64,000 nucleotides of DNA from an uncultured Eubacteriales bacterium (lineage in GTDB: Bacteria > Bacillota > Clostridia > Oscillospirales > Acutalibacteraceae). The notes under the pieces are model-generated. The model searched no databases and had not been told where the DNA came from. It worked only from the letters and a program-made list of their open reading frames with translations. Below are positions 1 through 8,385 of this stretch, one piece after another. Where the stretch lies: contig CAKSDI010000002.1 in NCBI GenBank assembly GCA_934445035.1, positions 281,595-345,594 on the forward strand. Direction: 5' to 3'. Made by a program: the position numbers and the translations under genes. Positions within the stretch are counted from its first letter, which is position 1. The number at the start of each line of letters is the position of its first letter.

Positions 1-489
1 GTGAACGACGCTTTGGGCGAGGTCACTCTCGATTCCGCTCAGGCTATTTGGGACGCTCTGCCCGATTATCTTAAAAACCACGCCGAACTTTTCGGAATAA
101 ATAAATCAAAATTTGATGATGTCGCAAATAAAGCCTCTTCCGATAAAAAAGCCGAGGTAACTGATGAAATTGCGGATAATACAGTTAAACCGCTTGTGGT
201 AAAAGCGCTTTCGGGTATTATTTCGGCCGTGATGTTTTCTGTTTTGTTTTTCCTTATTAAAATTCTCTCTAAGCTTATTAACGGGGCGTTTAATTTTTCC
301 GTTGTCGGGAGCGTTAACAGAATACTCGGCGGAATTCTCGGCATAGTAAAGGGGTTAATTTTTGCAGTTATTATCTGCTTTGTTATCAACTTCATAGTTG
401 TTGCGGCGAATAAAAATATCTGGATATTATCGAAAGATCTCACGGATAAATCCGTTTTCTTTAAAATTTTTCAAAACCTTATAAAATAA
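1..489 (+). CDS. CvpA-like membrane protein (5' end probably outside window)
   Basis: The 162 visible residues contain two or three strongly hydrophobic segments (about residues 66-95 and 112-138) separated by the pattern N-R-I-L-G-G-I-L-G-I-V-K-G, which resembles the conserved loop of CvpA/colicin V production family proteins. The reading frame is open from the first base of the window, so the GTG at position 1 need not be the true start and the N-terminus may be missing. The stop lies 16 nt before the Clp ATPase start, which suggests one operon. The role in Clostridia is unknown; the family is linked to envelope and biofilm phenotypes elsewhere. Family assignment is from pattern recognition only. 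Confidence 0.6.
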   Translation: MNDALGEVTLDSAQAIWDALPDYLKNHAELFGINKSKFDDVANKASSDKKAEVTDEIADNTVKPLVVKALSGIISAVMFSVLFFLIKILSKLINGAFNFSVVGSVNRILGGILGIVKGLIFAVIICFVINFIVVAANKNIWILSKDLTDKSVFFKIFQNLIK

Positions 490-505
490 AGGAGTTCTGC
501 TCAAA

Positions 506-2785
506 ATGAAATTGTGTTCAAAATGCAAGCAAAGACCTGCGGTCGTTTTTATATCCAATCCCGCAAATCCCTCGGCTGAGCCGGAGGGACTCTGTCTGAT
601 GTGCGCTAAATCGCTCGGTATAAAACCGGTTGACGATATGCTTAAAAGTATGAATGTATCAGATGAAGATATCGAAATGATGAGCAATCAGTTTATGGAT
701 ATGATAAACGACGGCGACCTTCAAGACGACGCCGAAATGAATGACGATACCTTTAATTTCTCAACTGCACCCGCCATTCCATTTCTTAAAAATATGTTCG
801 GCTCAAATCAGACAAACGAAAAAGAAAATTCCGATCAAAAGTCAGCCGGTCAGGCGGCTGAAAAGCCAAAAAAGAAAAAGCGCAGATATATCGATCAGTT
901 CTGCACTAATCTTACCGAAAAAGCCAAAGAGGGAAGACTTGACAGAATAATCGGCAGAGAAAAGGAGCTTTTAAGAACTATTCAGATCCTTTCCCGCCGT
1001 TCAAAAAATAATCCCTGCCTTATAGGCGAGCCCGGAGTAGGTAAAACTGCAATAGCTGAGGGACTTGCAATAAAAATTGCCGAAAATAAAGCACCTGCAA
1101 GACTTCTTGATAAAGAAATTATGCTTCTTGATCTTACAGGGCTTGTAGCAGGTACACAGTTCAGAGGTCAGTTTGAAGCAAGAGTAAAAGGACTTATCGA
1201 AGAAGTCAAAAGCGCAGGAAATATAATTCTCTTTATAGATGAAATTCATAATCTTGTGGGTGCAGGGGATTCCGCAGAGGGTTCAATGAATGCGGCTAAT
1301 ATCCTAAAGCCCGCTCTTTCGCGCGGAGAAATTCAGGTCATAGGCGCTACAACCTTTAAGGAATACAGAAAATATATCGAAAAAGACGCGGCTTTAGAAA
1401 GGCGCTTTCAGCCTGTTACTATAGAAGAGCCGTCTATTAAAGAAACGATTGAAGTTTTAAAGGGTGTTAAATCCTATTATGAGGGTTATCACACCGTGGT
1501 GATACCCGATGAAATAGTCGAAAAAGCCGTTATTTTAAGCGAAAGATATATTACCGACAGATTTTTACCCGATAAAGCAATAGATCTTCTTGACGAAGCG
1601 TGCGCCTGCACAAGTCTTGAAAATAAGGCAATCGACGAGCTTTATACCGCCAATAAAAATATAGCCGAAGAAACCAAAAAGCTTGAAGAGCTTGAAAATA
1701 ATGTGGAAGATCCCGATTTTGAAAAAATAGCGCTGATAAAATCGGATATAGAAAAATATAAAGCCAAAGCAGAGTCACTTTATGAACCTGCCTCAAAGAA
1801 TACTGTTACCGACGCACAGCTTGCGAAGGTCATTGAGCTTTGGACAGGAATTCCCGCGGCAAAGGTAGAGCAGAGCGATCTCAAAAAGCTTTCAATGCTT
1901 GAAGATAAATTAAATGAGAGAATAATAGGTCAAAAAGAGGCAACACACCTCGTCGCCTCGGCTGTAAAGCGATCAAGAATTCAAACAAGCGCTCTTCACA
2001 GACCTGCGTCGTTTATCTTTGTCGGTCCGACGGGCGTAGGTAAAACGCAGCTTGTTAAAACTCTTTCCGAGGAGCTTTTTGATACTCCCGAAACGCTTAT
2101 TCGGCTTGATATGTCGGAATTTATGGAGAAACATTCCGTTTCAAGACTGATCGGAGCGCCTCCCGGATATGTCGGGTTTGACGAGGCAGGTCAGCTTACC
2201 GAAAAGGTAAGGAGAAAGCCTTATTCTGTGGTGCTTTTTGATGAAATTGAAAAAGCGCACCCCGATGTTTTAAATGTTCTTTTGCAAATTCTTGACGAGG
2301 GAAGAATAACCGACGCCCAGGGCAGAACGGTCAATTTTGAAAACACTATTATAGTTATGACCTCCAATGCCGGCAGCGAAAAAACGGATACTCTTTTAGG
2401 ATTTAATAAAACTTTGGAAGAAGCCTCAAAGGAAAAAGCATTAAAGGCTTTAAGCGAGTTTTTAAGACCGGAATTTTTGGCAAGAGTAGACGAAATTGTG
2501 GTATTTTCGCCGCTTTCGAAAGATTCTCTTGAAAAGATCGCCGATATTATGCTTGATGAATTCAAAGAGGCGTTAAAGCTCCGCGATATAAATGTAACCG
2601 TAAAAAGCGGCGTAAGTAAAATTTTAGCCGATATCTGCGATGAGAAAAAAAACGGAGCAAGAGAACTAAGAAATATTATCAGAAATAAGATCGAAAACAG
2701 CGCCGTAGACCTTATAATCGGAAACGACGGCAAACCTATGGATCTTACCGTAAGCGTTGAAAACGGCGAAATAACCGTACACTGA
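506..2785 (+). CDS. clpC: ATP-dependent Clp protease ATP-binding subunit (ClpC/ClpE type, N-terminal zinc finger)
   Basis: A 759-residue two-ring AAA+ unfoldase that would feed substrates to ClpP. The first AAA module has Walker A GEPGVGKT at residues 174-181 and a Walker B ending FIDEIHNL. The second has GPTGVGKT at 507-514 and VVLFDEIEKAHPD. Instead of the tandem Clp N-domain it begins with a CxxC-x23-CxxC zinc-finger-like motif (C4, C7, C31, C34), as in ClpE, followed by an acidic low-complexity linker to about residue 130. The middle region between the rings is short, so M-domain-type adaptor control may be reduced. An AAGGAG element precedes the start by about 12 nt. It follows the CvpA-like gene closely, and the tRNA-Gly transcription unit starts just downstream. 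Confidence 0.9.
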   Translation: MKLCSKCKQRPAVVFISNPANPSAEPEGLCLMCAKSLGIKPVDDMLKSMNVSDEDIEMMSNQFMDMINDGDLQDDAEMNDDTFNFSTAPAIPFLKNMFGSNQTNEKENSDQKSAGQAAEKPKKKKRRYIDQFCTNLTEKAKEGRLDRIIGREKELLRTIQILSRRSKNNPCLIGEPGVGKTAIAEGLAIKIAENKAPARLLDKEIMLLDLTGLVAGTQFRGQFEARVKGLIEEVKSAGNIILFIDEIHNLVGAGDSAEGSMNAANILKPALSRGEIQVIGATTFKEYRKYIEKDAALERRFQPVTIEEPSIKETIEVLKGVKSYYEGYHTVVIPDEIVEKAVILSERYITDRFLPDKAIDLLDEACACTSLENKAIDELYTANKNIAEETKKLEELENNVEDPDFEKIALIKSDIEKYKAKAESLYEPASKNTVTDAQLAKVIELWTGIPAAKVEQSDLKKLSMLEDKLNERIIGQKEATHLVASAVKRSRIQTSALHRPASFIFVGPTGVGKTQLVKTLSEELFDTPETLIRLDMSEFMEKHSVSRLIGAPPGYVGFDEAGQLTEKVRRKPYSVVLFDEIEKAHPDVLNVLLQILDEGRITDAQGRTVNFENTIIVMTSNAGSEKTDTLLGFNKTLEEASKEKALKALSEFLRPEFLARVDEIVVFSPLSKDSLEKIADIMLDEFKEALKLRDINVTVKSGVSKILADICDEKKNGARELRNIIRNKIENSAVDLIIGNDGKPMDLTVSVENGEITVH

Positions 2786-2812
2786 TTTTTTCTTAATTCT
2801 TTAAAAAAATAC

Positions 2813-2841
2813 TTGACTATGCCTTGCATTTGTGATATTAT
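2813..2841 (+). promoter_or_regulatory. Promoter of tRNA-Gly
   Basis: TTGACT at 2813-2818, a 17-bp spacer and TATTAT at 2836-2841 preceded by TG (extended -10). It sits about 15 bp before the mature tRNA 5' end, as expected for a stable RNA promoter. Confidence 0.75.
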
Positions 2842-2856
2842 ATTTAAGTCGCAAAT

Positions 2857-2930
2857 GCGGGTGTAGTTCAATGGTAGAATCCCAGCCTTCCAAGCTGGTT
2901 GTGTGGGTTCGATTCCCATCACCCGCTCCA
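2857..2930 (+). tRNA. tRNA-Gly (anticodon TCC)
   Basis: Cloverleaf with acceptor GCGGGTG/CACCCGC, D arm TAGTTCAATGGTAGA, anticodon stem CCAGC with loop CTTCCAA and a GGGTTCGATTCCC T arm. The discriminator is T and CCA is encoded. Anticodon TCC reads GGA/GGG glycine codons. It has its own promoter and terminator. Confidence 0.97.
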
Positions 2931-2933
2931 ATG

Positions 2934-2963
2934 ATCCCGTCCACTTTAGTGGGCGGGATTTTT
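2934..2963 (+). terminator. Intrinsic terminator after tRNA-Gly
   Basis: Eleven-bp stem ATCCCGTCCAC / GTGGGCGGGAT (one G-T pair) with a 4-nt loop, followed by a run of T. Confidence 0.85.
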
Positions 2964-2980
2964 AGCATACAAACAGAATG

Positions 2981-3009
2981 TTGAAAAACCTTAAAACAAA
3001 TGCTATAAT
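2981..3009 (+). promoter_or_regulatory. Promoter of the proBAC operon
   Basis: TTGAAA at 2981-2986, 17-bp spacer, TATAAT at 3004-3009 with an extended -10 TGC. It lies about 33 bp before the proB ATG. Confidence 0.75.
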
Positions 3010-3042
3010 AAAACAAATTGCAAAAAGAGCAGGTAATATAAT

Positions 3043-3816
3043 ATGAGGATAGTAATAAAAATCGGCACTTCCACTCTCGCTCACTCCACAGGGCTTTTAA
3101 ATATCAGAAGAGTAGAGTCGCTCTGTAAAGTAATGGCGGACCTTAAAAACGCGGGCAACGAGATAATTCTTGTATCATCCGGTGCTATAGGAATGGGAAC
3201 GGGGAAACTTTCTTTAAATAAAAGACCTGACGATATTCCCACAAAGCAAGCCGCGGCGGCGGTAGGGCAGTGCGAGCTTATGTATACTTATGATAAGATT
3301 TTCACAGAGCATAATCACACTGTCGCACAAATTCTGCTCACAGGCGCTGATATTGAAAACAGCTTAAGGCGCCAAAACTTTCAGAATACTTTAGACCGCC
3401 TGCTTGAACTCGGTGCAATTCCGATAATCAATGAAAACGACACTGTTGTTACAGACGAAATAATAATAGGCGATAACGATACTTTATCGGCTATTGTCGC
3501 AAATGTCGTGAAAGCCGATCTTCTTATAATTCTTTCTGATATTGACGGTCTTTTTACCGCCGATCCTCATAAGGACAGTAACGCAAAGCTTATTCATAAG
3601 GTTTGTGAAATAACTCCCGAAATAAAAGCTATGACGGGCTCTGCAGGCAGTAAGCTCGGAACGGGCGGAATGAAAACTAAACTTAACGCCGCAGCTTTGG
3701 TTACGGAAAACGGAATAGATATGGTCATTGCAAACGGCAGCAACGCCGAGATACTATATGATATTGTCGGCGGAAAAGAAGTCGGCACAAGATTTTACGG
3801 AAAAGAGATATTATGA
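3043..3816 (+). CDS. proB: Glutamate 5-kinase
   Basis: First enzyme of proline biosynthesis: ATP-dependent phosphorylation of L-glutamate to gamma-glutamyl phosphate, in the cytosol. The amino-acid kinase fold is clear from IKIGTSTL at the start, VSSGAIGMG near residue 45, NENDTV near 132 and the LSDIDGLFTADP segment near 166. At 257 residues it contains only the kinase domain and lacks the C-terminal PUA domain present in longer ProB proteins. The stop overlaps the proA start by 4 nt (ATGA), so translation is probably coupled. The ribosome site upstream of the ATG is weak (GCAGGTAA). Confidence 0.96.
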   Translation: MRIVIKIGTSTLAHSTGLLNIRRVESLCKVMADLKNAGNEIILVSSGAIGMGTGKLSLNKRPDDIPTKQAAAAVGQCELMYTYDKIFTEHNHTVAQILLTGADIENSLRRQNFQNTLDRLLELGAIPIINENDTVVTDEIIIGDNDTLSAIVANVVKADLLIILSDIDGLFTADPHKDSNAKLIHKVCEITPEIKAMTGSAGSKLGTGGMKTKLNAAALVTENGIDMVIANGSNAEILYDIVGGKEVGTRFYGKEIL

Positions 3817-5060
3817 GAGAAACTATTGAAATATTAAAGTCGGCGGTAAAAGCTAAAAGCGGACTTATGCTCACAAGCGAGGAGAAAAACCGCGGGCTTG
3901 AATTTATGGCGCAAAGCCTTATAGATAATTCTGATGAAATACTTAATGCTAATAAAAAAGATGTAGCTGAGGCTAAAGGGAAAATATCCGAGGTAATGAT
4001 CGACCGCCTTTTTCTTGACTTTGGCCGCATAAAAGCTATGGCTGACGGTATTAATGCTCTGACAAAACTTGAAGATCCCACGGATAATATTTTATCCGAA
4101 AAAAGAAGAGAAGACGGTCTTCTGATAAGAAAAATTTCAGTTCCGATAGGTGTTGTCGCTATAATTTATGAAAGCAGACCGAATGTCACTTCCGACGCGG
4201 CGGCTTTGTGCTTTAAAAGCGGAAATGTTTGTGTGCTTAGAAGCGGCAAAGAGGCATTTTTGAGCGCTTATGCAATCGTTAAGGCACTTAAAAGCGGACT
4301 TAAAAAAGCGGGGCTTGATGAAAACTTTATAAATCTTGTCGAAGATACTTCAAGAAACAGCGCAACGGAGCTGATGAAAGCCGTAGGATATGTTGACCTT
4401 CTTATTCCGCGCGGAGGAAAAGGTCTTATAAAAGCCTGCACGCAAAATGCTCTTGTTCCGTGCATTGAAACAGGCACAGGAATTTGCCACATATATGTCG
4501 ATGAATTTGCAGATCTTGATAAAGCTATAAAAATCGTTGTAAACGCAAAAACAAGCAGACCGTCGGTATGCAATGCCGCGGAGGTCTGCCTGGTAAATAA
4601 AAAAATTGCTGGTAAATTTCTTCCGATGCTTAAAAATGCTTTTTCCGGGGAAAGCGGCGTTCATAAAACCGAAATAAGGGGCGATGAAGAAACCCTTAAA
4701 ATTATTAAGGCTTCTAAGGCTTTACCTGAAGATTTTGATACAGAATTTCTTGATTATATAATGGCTGTAAAGATAGTCAGTGATGTTAAAGACGCGGTAA
4801 ATCATATTTCACTTCACTCAACTCATCATTCTGACGCTATAGTTACCGAAAATTCAAATAATGCCGATTATTTTACAAAGGCTGTCGATTCTGCGGCGGT
4901 ATATGTTAATGCGTCTACCAGATTTACCGACGGCGGTGAATTCGGTCTCGGCTGTGAAATGGGAATTTCAACTCAAAAGCTCCACGCAAGAGGTCCTATG
5001 GGGCTAAAGGAGCTTACGACTTATAAATATGTTGTTGTAGGCAACGGCAACATCAGATAG
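3813..5060 (+). CDS. proA: Gamma-glutamyl phosphate reductase (glutamate-5-semialdehyde dehydrogenase)
   Basis: Second step of proline synthesis: NADPH-dependent reduction of gamma-glutamyl phosphate to glutamate semialdehyde. The 415 residues cover the full aldehyde-dehydrogenase-like family length. Recognisable motifs are YESRPNVTSDAAALC, the LIPRGGKGLI segment, the catalytic-cysteine region RPSVCNAAE (Cys about 253) and the C-terminal GPMGLKELTTYKYVV. It overlaps proB by 4 nt and is followed after 10 nt by proC, so the three enzymes form one transcription unit. Confidence 0.97.
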   Translation: MRETIEILKSAVKAKSGLMLTSEEKNRGLEFMAQSLIDNSDEILNANKKDVAEAKGKISEVMIDRLFLDFGRIKAMADGINALTKLEDPTDNILSEKRREDGLLIRKISVPIGVVAIIYESRPNVTSDAAALCFKSGNVCVLRSGKEAFLSAYAIVKALKSGLKKAGLDENFINLVEDTSRNSATELMKAVGYVDLLIPRGGKGLIKACTQNALVPCIETGTGICHIYVDEFADLDKAIKIVVNAKTSRPSVCNAAEVCLVNKKIAGKFLPMLKNAFSGESGVHKTEIRGDEETLKIIKASKALPEDFDTEFLDYIMAVKIVSDVKDAVNHISLHSTHHSDAIVTENSNNADYFTKAVDSAAVYVNASTRFTDGGEFGLGCEMGISTQKLHARGPMGLKELTTYKYVVVGNGNIR

Positions 5061-5070
5061 GAGAATTAAT

Positions 5071-5874
5071 ATGTATAAATTCGGATTTATAGGTGTAGGG
5101 AATATGGGAGGAGCGCTGGCTAAAGCGGTCATAAAATCCGCAGGCAAGGAGCAAGTAATAGTTTCCGACCATTCCAAAGAAAAAACGCAGAAGTTTTCTT
5201 TAAGCACAGGCTGTTTTGTTGGAACAAATACCGATATTGCGCAAAATTCGAAATTTATCTTTCTCGGTGTAAAACCGCAGATGATGAAAGATATGTTAGA
5301 GGGTATCAGGGAAACGCTTAGTCAGAGAAACGATAAATTCATTCTTGTTTCTATGGCGGCGGGAATGCCTATTGAAAAAATTTTAGGTTTTTGCAAAAAG
5401 AGTTATCCTGTTATAAGAATTATGCCTAATATGCCTGTACTTGCAAATTCGGGAATGATTTTATATTCTACTTTTGGCGATATTACAGAGGAAGATATAA
5501 ATGAGTTTAAAAAAGCGCTTGAATTTGCAGGCAAAATCGATAAAATCGAAGAGGATAAAATAGACGCCGCCTCAGCAATATCGGGCTGCGGACCGGCTTT
5601 TGTTTTCACTTTTTCCGAGGCTTTGGCAGACGCGGGAGTGGAATGCGGACTAACCAGAGCTAAAGCGATCGATTATGCTGTGCAAACTATTCTCGGCTCG
5701 GCGGCGCTAATGAAAAGCTCGGATAAGCATTCGGCGCAGTTAAAAGACGAGGTGTGCAGTCCTGCCGGAAGCACTATCTGCGGGCAAAGAGCATTAGAAG
5801 AAAAAGGCTTCAGAGCCGCGGTTATCAGCGCTGTTTTAGAAAGCTATAAAAGAACAAAAGAGCTCGGAAAATAA
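5071..5874 (+). CDS. proC: Pyrroline-5-carboxylate reductase
   Basis: Last step of proline synthesis, the NAD(P)H-dependent reduction of 1-pyrroline-5-carboxylate. The N-terminus holds the Rossmann motif GFIGVGNMGGAL. The C-terminal dimerisation domain has the signature SGCGPAFVFTFSEAL and the conserved DEVCSPAGSTICG. The 267-residue length is normal. It is the last gene of the proBAC operon, preceded by AGGAG and followed directly by a terminator. Confidence 0.97.
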   Translation: MYKFGFIGVGNMGGALAKAVIKSAGKEQVIVSDHSKEKTQKFSLSTGCFVGTNTDIAQNSKFIFLGVKPQMMKDMLEGIRETLSQRNDKFILVSMAAGMPIEKILGFCKKSYPVIRIMPNMPVLANSGMILYSTFGDITEEDINEFKKALEFAGKIDKIEEDKIDAASAISGCGPAFVFTFSEALADAGVECGLTRAKAIDYAVQTILGSAALMKSSDKHSAQLKDEVCSPAGSTICGQRALEEKGFRAAVISAVLESYKRTKELGK

Positions 5875-5882
5875 TTGAAATT

Positions 5883-5915
5883 ACATCGGTTCGGTCTTTC
5901 GAACCGATGTTTTGT
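5883..5915 (+). terminator. Terminator of proBAC
   Basis: Perfect 11-bp stem ACATCGGTTCG / CGAACCGATGT with a 6-nt loop, then TTTTGTATTT. Confidence 0.85.
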
Positions 5916-5956
5916 ATTTATTCGACAAAATTCGCAAAAAGTTTTATAAATTTTTA

Positions 5957-5985
5957 TTGAAATCTCTTCCAGATTATGGTAATAT
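5957..5985 (+). promoter_or_regulatory. Promoter of the GLUG lipoprotein gene
   Basis: TTGAAA, 17-bp spacer, TAATAT with extended -10 TGG, about 40 bp before the chosen ATG. Because it lies inside the longer reading frame, it supports the internal start. Confidence 0.7.
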
Positions 5986-6025
5986 ACTGTTAAGGATAGT
6001 AATTATCCTTTTGAGGAGAGGTTTT

Positions 6026-7303
6026 ATGAGATTAATAAAAAGGTTTTCGGCAGTACTGTTATCTTTATTTATGATATTATCATTGTGCGCGTGCAACACT
6101 TTTAATAAAAAGGAACTTAAAGGCTCAGGCGAAAAGAAAGAAAAATCATCCGCTGCTCAGAAGGGTAATAAAACTATAACCAAGGAAGAATATGAGGCGC
6201 TCAAAAAAAGCAAAGGTAAAACATCAAAAGGCGGACAAAGCACCGTCAGCTCGCCGAAAGCCGTAAAAAATCCCGCTCCTTCGGATGATACGGAAGAAGA
6301 GATTGAAGAAAAGGATCCTATAACGAAAATTTCTTCTGCTGCGGATCTTATTGAATTTTCAAATAATGTATATGAAGGTCATAGTTATAACGGAGTTACA
6401 GTTACGCTTGAAAAAGATATAAATCTTGCGGGTGTTAATTTTATTCCGATCGGCTCTTCCAACACTTCTTTTCAGGGCGTGTTTAAAGGAAATAATCACA
6501 CTATTTCAAATTTAACTATCCATTCTCTTGACGGAATATCAATGGGCTCAAATGATCGTATGACTTCCGTGGGACTTTTCGGTGCGACGCTTAATGCCAA
6601 GATAAGCGATTTGAAGCTTGATAATATTTCTATAAATGTTAGCGGAGAATATAATACTACTCTCGTTGTAGGAGGTCTTGTAGGATATTTTTCAAGCACA
6701 GGTACAGCTACCTTAAAAAATATTAAGGCTACCGGAAAAATTATTGCCAAATCTTCAAATAATACTATGTGGAACGGCGGAATAGTAGGTAATTTAGATA
6801 TCGGAAGCAATCAAACTATATGTAAAAATTTACTCTCTACAGTAACTCTGGAAAGTGATTGCGGAACAATTTATACCGGCGGAATAATGGGCTCTTTATA
6901 TGCAGACGCCGCTGATGCGATTTCTTTATCCGATTTTATTTATAAAGGCTCAATTTTACAGGTAAATTCATCATATGCAGATATCGGCGGAGTATGCGGA
7001 TTTATTAAAAGCGATTCAAATCTCTCGATAAGAAACTGCTTTGTTAATTGCAATATCAATTCAAAAGGTGAAGAATTCAATAATCGCCATGCGCTTGTCG
7101 GAGGAGAATCTACTATTTATTCTTCTCTTAAGGTACTTAATTCTTTTGGATACTGCAATTCTTCAAGCGAGATTGTGAACACTAATTTTGTTTTAGGAAC
7201 TTTTGATACGGTTAATTGCAACTTCGGCGGAATTCCTAAGAATTTCAAGTTCGGAGATCAATGGAATTTAACTAATCGCGATAACCCGGATTTTAATTTT
7301 TAA
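6026..7303 (+). CDS. Secreted lipoprotein with GLUG-like repeats
   Basis: The frame is open from 5912, but the start is placed at this ATG. It has GAGGAGAG just upstream, a promoter lies immediately before it, and the protein then starts with a normal lipoprotein signal, MRLIKRFSAVLLSLF, ending in lipobox LSLC-AC. The product has 425 residues. After the lipobox comes a Lys/Ser/Glu-rich linker to about residue 100. Then come beta-rich repeats with G-L-F/V-G and GGLVGYF/GGIVG turns typical of the GLUG motif found in bacterial surface proteins. It is probably anchored to the outer face of the membrane. Substrate and partners are not indicated, and the gene stands alone between a promoter and a terminator. 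Confidence 0.75.
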   Translation: MRLIKRFSAVLLSLFMILSLCACNTFNKKELKGSGEKKEKSSAAQKGNKTITKEEYEALKKSKGKTSKGGQSTVSSPKAVKNPAPSDDTEEEIEEKDPITKISSAADLIEFSNNVYEGHSYNGVTVTLEKDINLAGVNFIPIGSSNTSFQGVFKGNNHTISNLTIHSLDGISMGSNDRMTSVGLFGATLNAKISDLKLDNISINVSGEYNTTLVVGGLVGYFSSTGTATLKNIKATGKIIAKSSNNTMWNGGIVGNLDIGSNQTICKNLLSTVTLESDCGTIYTGGIMGSLYADAADAISLSDFIYKGSILQVNSSYADIGGVCGFIKSDSNLSIRNCFVNCNINSKGEEFNNRHALVGGESTIYSSLKVLNSFGYCNSSSEIVNTNFVLGTFDTVNCNFGGIPKNFKFGDQWNLTNRDNPDFNF

Positions 7304-7308
7304 GTAAA

Positions 7309-7340
7309 AAAACACCTTTCTTTAACGGAAGGTGTTTTTA
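7309..7340 (+). terminator. Terminator of the GLUG lipoprotein gene
   Basis: AAACACCTT / AAGGTGTTT stem with loop TCTTTAACGG, followed by a T run. Confidence 0.8.
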
Positions 7341-7341
7341 T

Positions 7342-7377
7342 CACTTTGTCGCTTTAGTTAAATAAAGCAATAAAGTG
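7342..7377. other. Imperfect inverted repeat in the 199-bp gap before the amino-acid ABC operon
   Basis: CACTTT...AAAGTG outer arms and GCTTTA...TAAAGC inner arms are separated by a symmetric 3/3 mismatch. No T run follows it, so it is more likely an operator or RNA hairpin than a terminator. The rest of the gap is A/T-rich and holds the promoter described next. Confidence 0.4.
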
Positions 7378-7438
7378 CGTGATTTTTGTATTGCTTTTTG
7401 TAATTTTTCACAAAAATAAAAAAATTTCAAAAAAACAC

Positions 7439-7479
7439 TTTACAACTTTAGTTTGATGAAGTATAATAACATCATCAAA
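7439..7479 (+). promoter_or_regulatory. Promoter and dyad operator of the amino-acid ABC operon
   Basis: TTTACA at 7439-7444, 17-bp spacer and TATAAT at 7462-7467. A perfect inverted repeat TTTGATGA (7452-7459) / TCATCAAA (7472-7479), with arms separated by 12 bp, brackets the -10 box. A dimeric repressor bound there would block RNA polymerase. The regulator is unknown; the TrpR-like gene at the end of the same operon is a candidate. Confidence 0.65.
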
Positions 7480-7511
7480 TAAAAAACACCTCCCGAAAGG
7501 AAATGAAGAAA

Positions 7512-8306
7512 ATGAAAAAATTAATTGCTTTTGTTTTAACTGCCGTTATGGTTCTCGGTTTTGCAGGATGTTCTAAAAAGTCATCTAAAAGCGATCTTGA
7601 TTACATAAAGGATAAAGGCAAGCTCGTTGTAGGAATCACCGATTTTAATCCTATGGATTATGAAGAGGAAAAGGGCAGCGGAAAATGGATAGGATTTGAC
7701 GCTGATATGGCAACGAAGTTTGCAAAAAGCCTCGGAGTTGATGTTGAGTTTGTTGAGATCGACTGGGATAACAAACTTATGGAACTCAATTCAAAGAGTA
7801 TCGACTGCGTATGGAACGGAATGACGATTTCAGACGAAGTTAAAAAAGGAATGTCCGTTTCAAATGCTTACTGCAAAAACACTCAGGTAGTTGTAGTTAA
7901 AAAAGATGTCGCCGATAAATATCAGTCGCTTGAAAGCATTAAAAATCTTAAATTTGCCGCAGAAGCAGGTTCGGCAGGCGAAAAGGCTCTTAAAGATTTA
8001 GGATACAATGTCACATCCGTTACCGCTCAGGTTGACGCACTTATGGAAGTAAATGCCGGCACATCTGACGCCGCTGTTATCGACCTACTTATGGCAGGCG
8101 CTATGGTAGGCGAGGGAACAAGCTATGAAAACCTTGCTTACACAATAGGCGTTGCAGAAGAAGAAAACTACGGCGTAGGTTTCAGAAAAGGTTCAAATCT
8201 CACAGAAAAACTTAATGCCTTCTTCAAGGATAGCTATGCCGACGGCTCTATGCTTGAAATTGCTAAAACTTACGGCGTTCAGGAATCTGTAATGGAGCAG
8301 AAATAA
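7512..8306 (+). CDS. Polar amino-acid ABC transporter, substrate-binding lipoprotein
   Basis: An extracytoplasmic solute-binding protein of family 3 that would deliver a polar amino acid to the permease encoded next. An in-frame ATG at 7503 is only 2 nt from the GAAAGG element, so the ATG at 7512 (11 nt away) is preferred. This gives a standard lipoprotein signal MKKLIAFVLTAVMVLGFAGC with the acylated Cys at residue 20. The mature part has typical family features: GKLVVGITDFNPMDYE, IGFDADMATKFAKSLGV and DCVWNGMTISDEVKKGMSVS. The ligand cannot be read from sequence. The operon continues with permease, ATPase and a TrpR-like regulator. Confidence 0.92.
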   Translation: MKKLIAFVLTAVMVLGFAGCSKKSSKSDLDYIKDKGKLVVGITDFNPMDYEEEKGSGKWIGFDADMATKFAKSLGVDVEFVEIDWDNKLMELNSKSIDCVWNGMTISDEVKKGMSVSNAYCKNTQVVVVKKDVADKYQSLESIKNLKFAAEAGSAGEKALKDLGYNVTSVTAQVDALMEVNAGTSDAAVIDLLMAGAMVGEGTSYENLAYTIGVAEEENYGVGFRKGSNLTEKLNAFFKDSYADGSMLEIAKTYGVQESVMEQK

Positions 8307-8325
8307 TTTAAACCGAATTTTCTTA

Positions 8326-8362
8326 CAGGCAGAGAGGGTTTTTCCCTCTGCCTGCTTTGTGC
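8326..8362 (+). terminator. Intercistronic hairpin between binding protein and permease genes
   Basis: CAGGCAGAG / CTCTGCCTG stem extended by G-C pairs, with only a broken T tract after it. It probably acts as a leaky terminator or as an mRNA stabiliser that lets the binding protein be made in excess over the membrane components, a common arrangement in such operons. Confidence 0.6.
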
Positions 8363-8385
8363 TATTTTTATAAAAGGATAATTTT

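Noticed and set aside
2221..3016. Minus-strand open frames reading GIEPTQPAWKAG and GDGNRTHTTSLEGW over the tRNA-Gly
   Set aside because: These peptides are the well-known false translations of a tRNA-Gly region and also lie antisense to clpC; there is no ribosome site.
5912..6025. N-terminal extension of the GLUG lipoprotein
   Set aside because: It would start inside the proBAC terminator, contain the promoter, and hide the lipoprotein signal; the internal ATG has a strong ribosome site.
7304..7502. Riboswitch or T-box before the amino-acid transporter
   Set aside because: The gap contains a terminator of the previous gene, two DNA-type dyads and a promoter close to the start; there is no leader long enough after the promoter.
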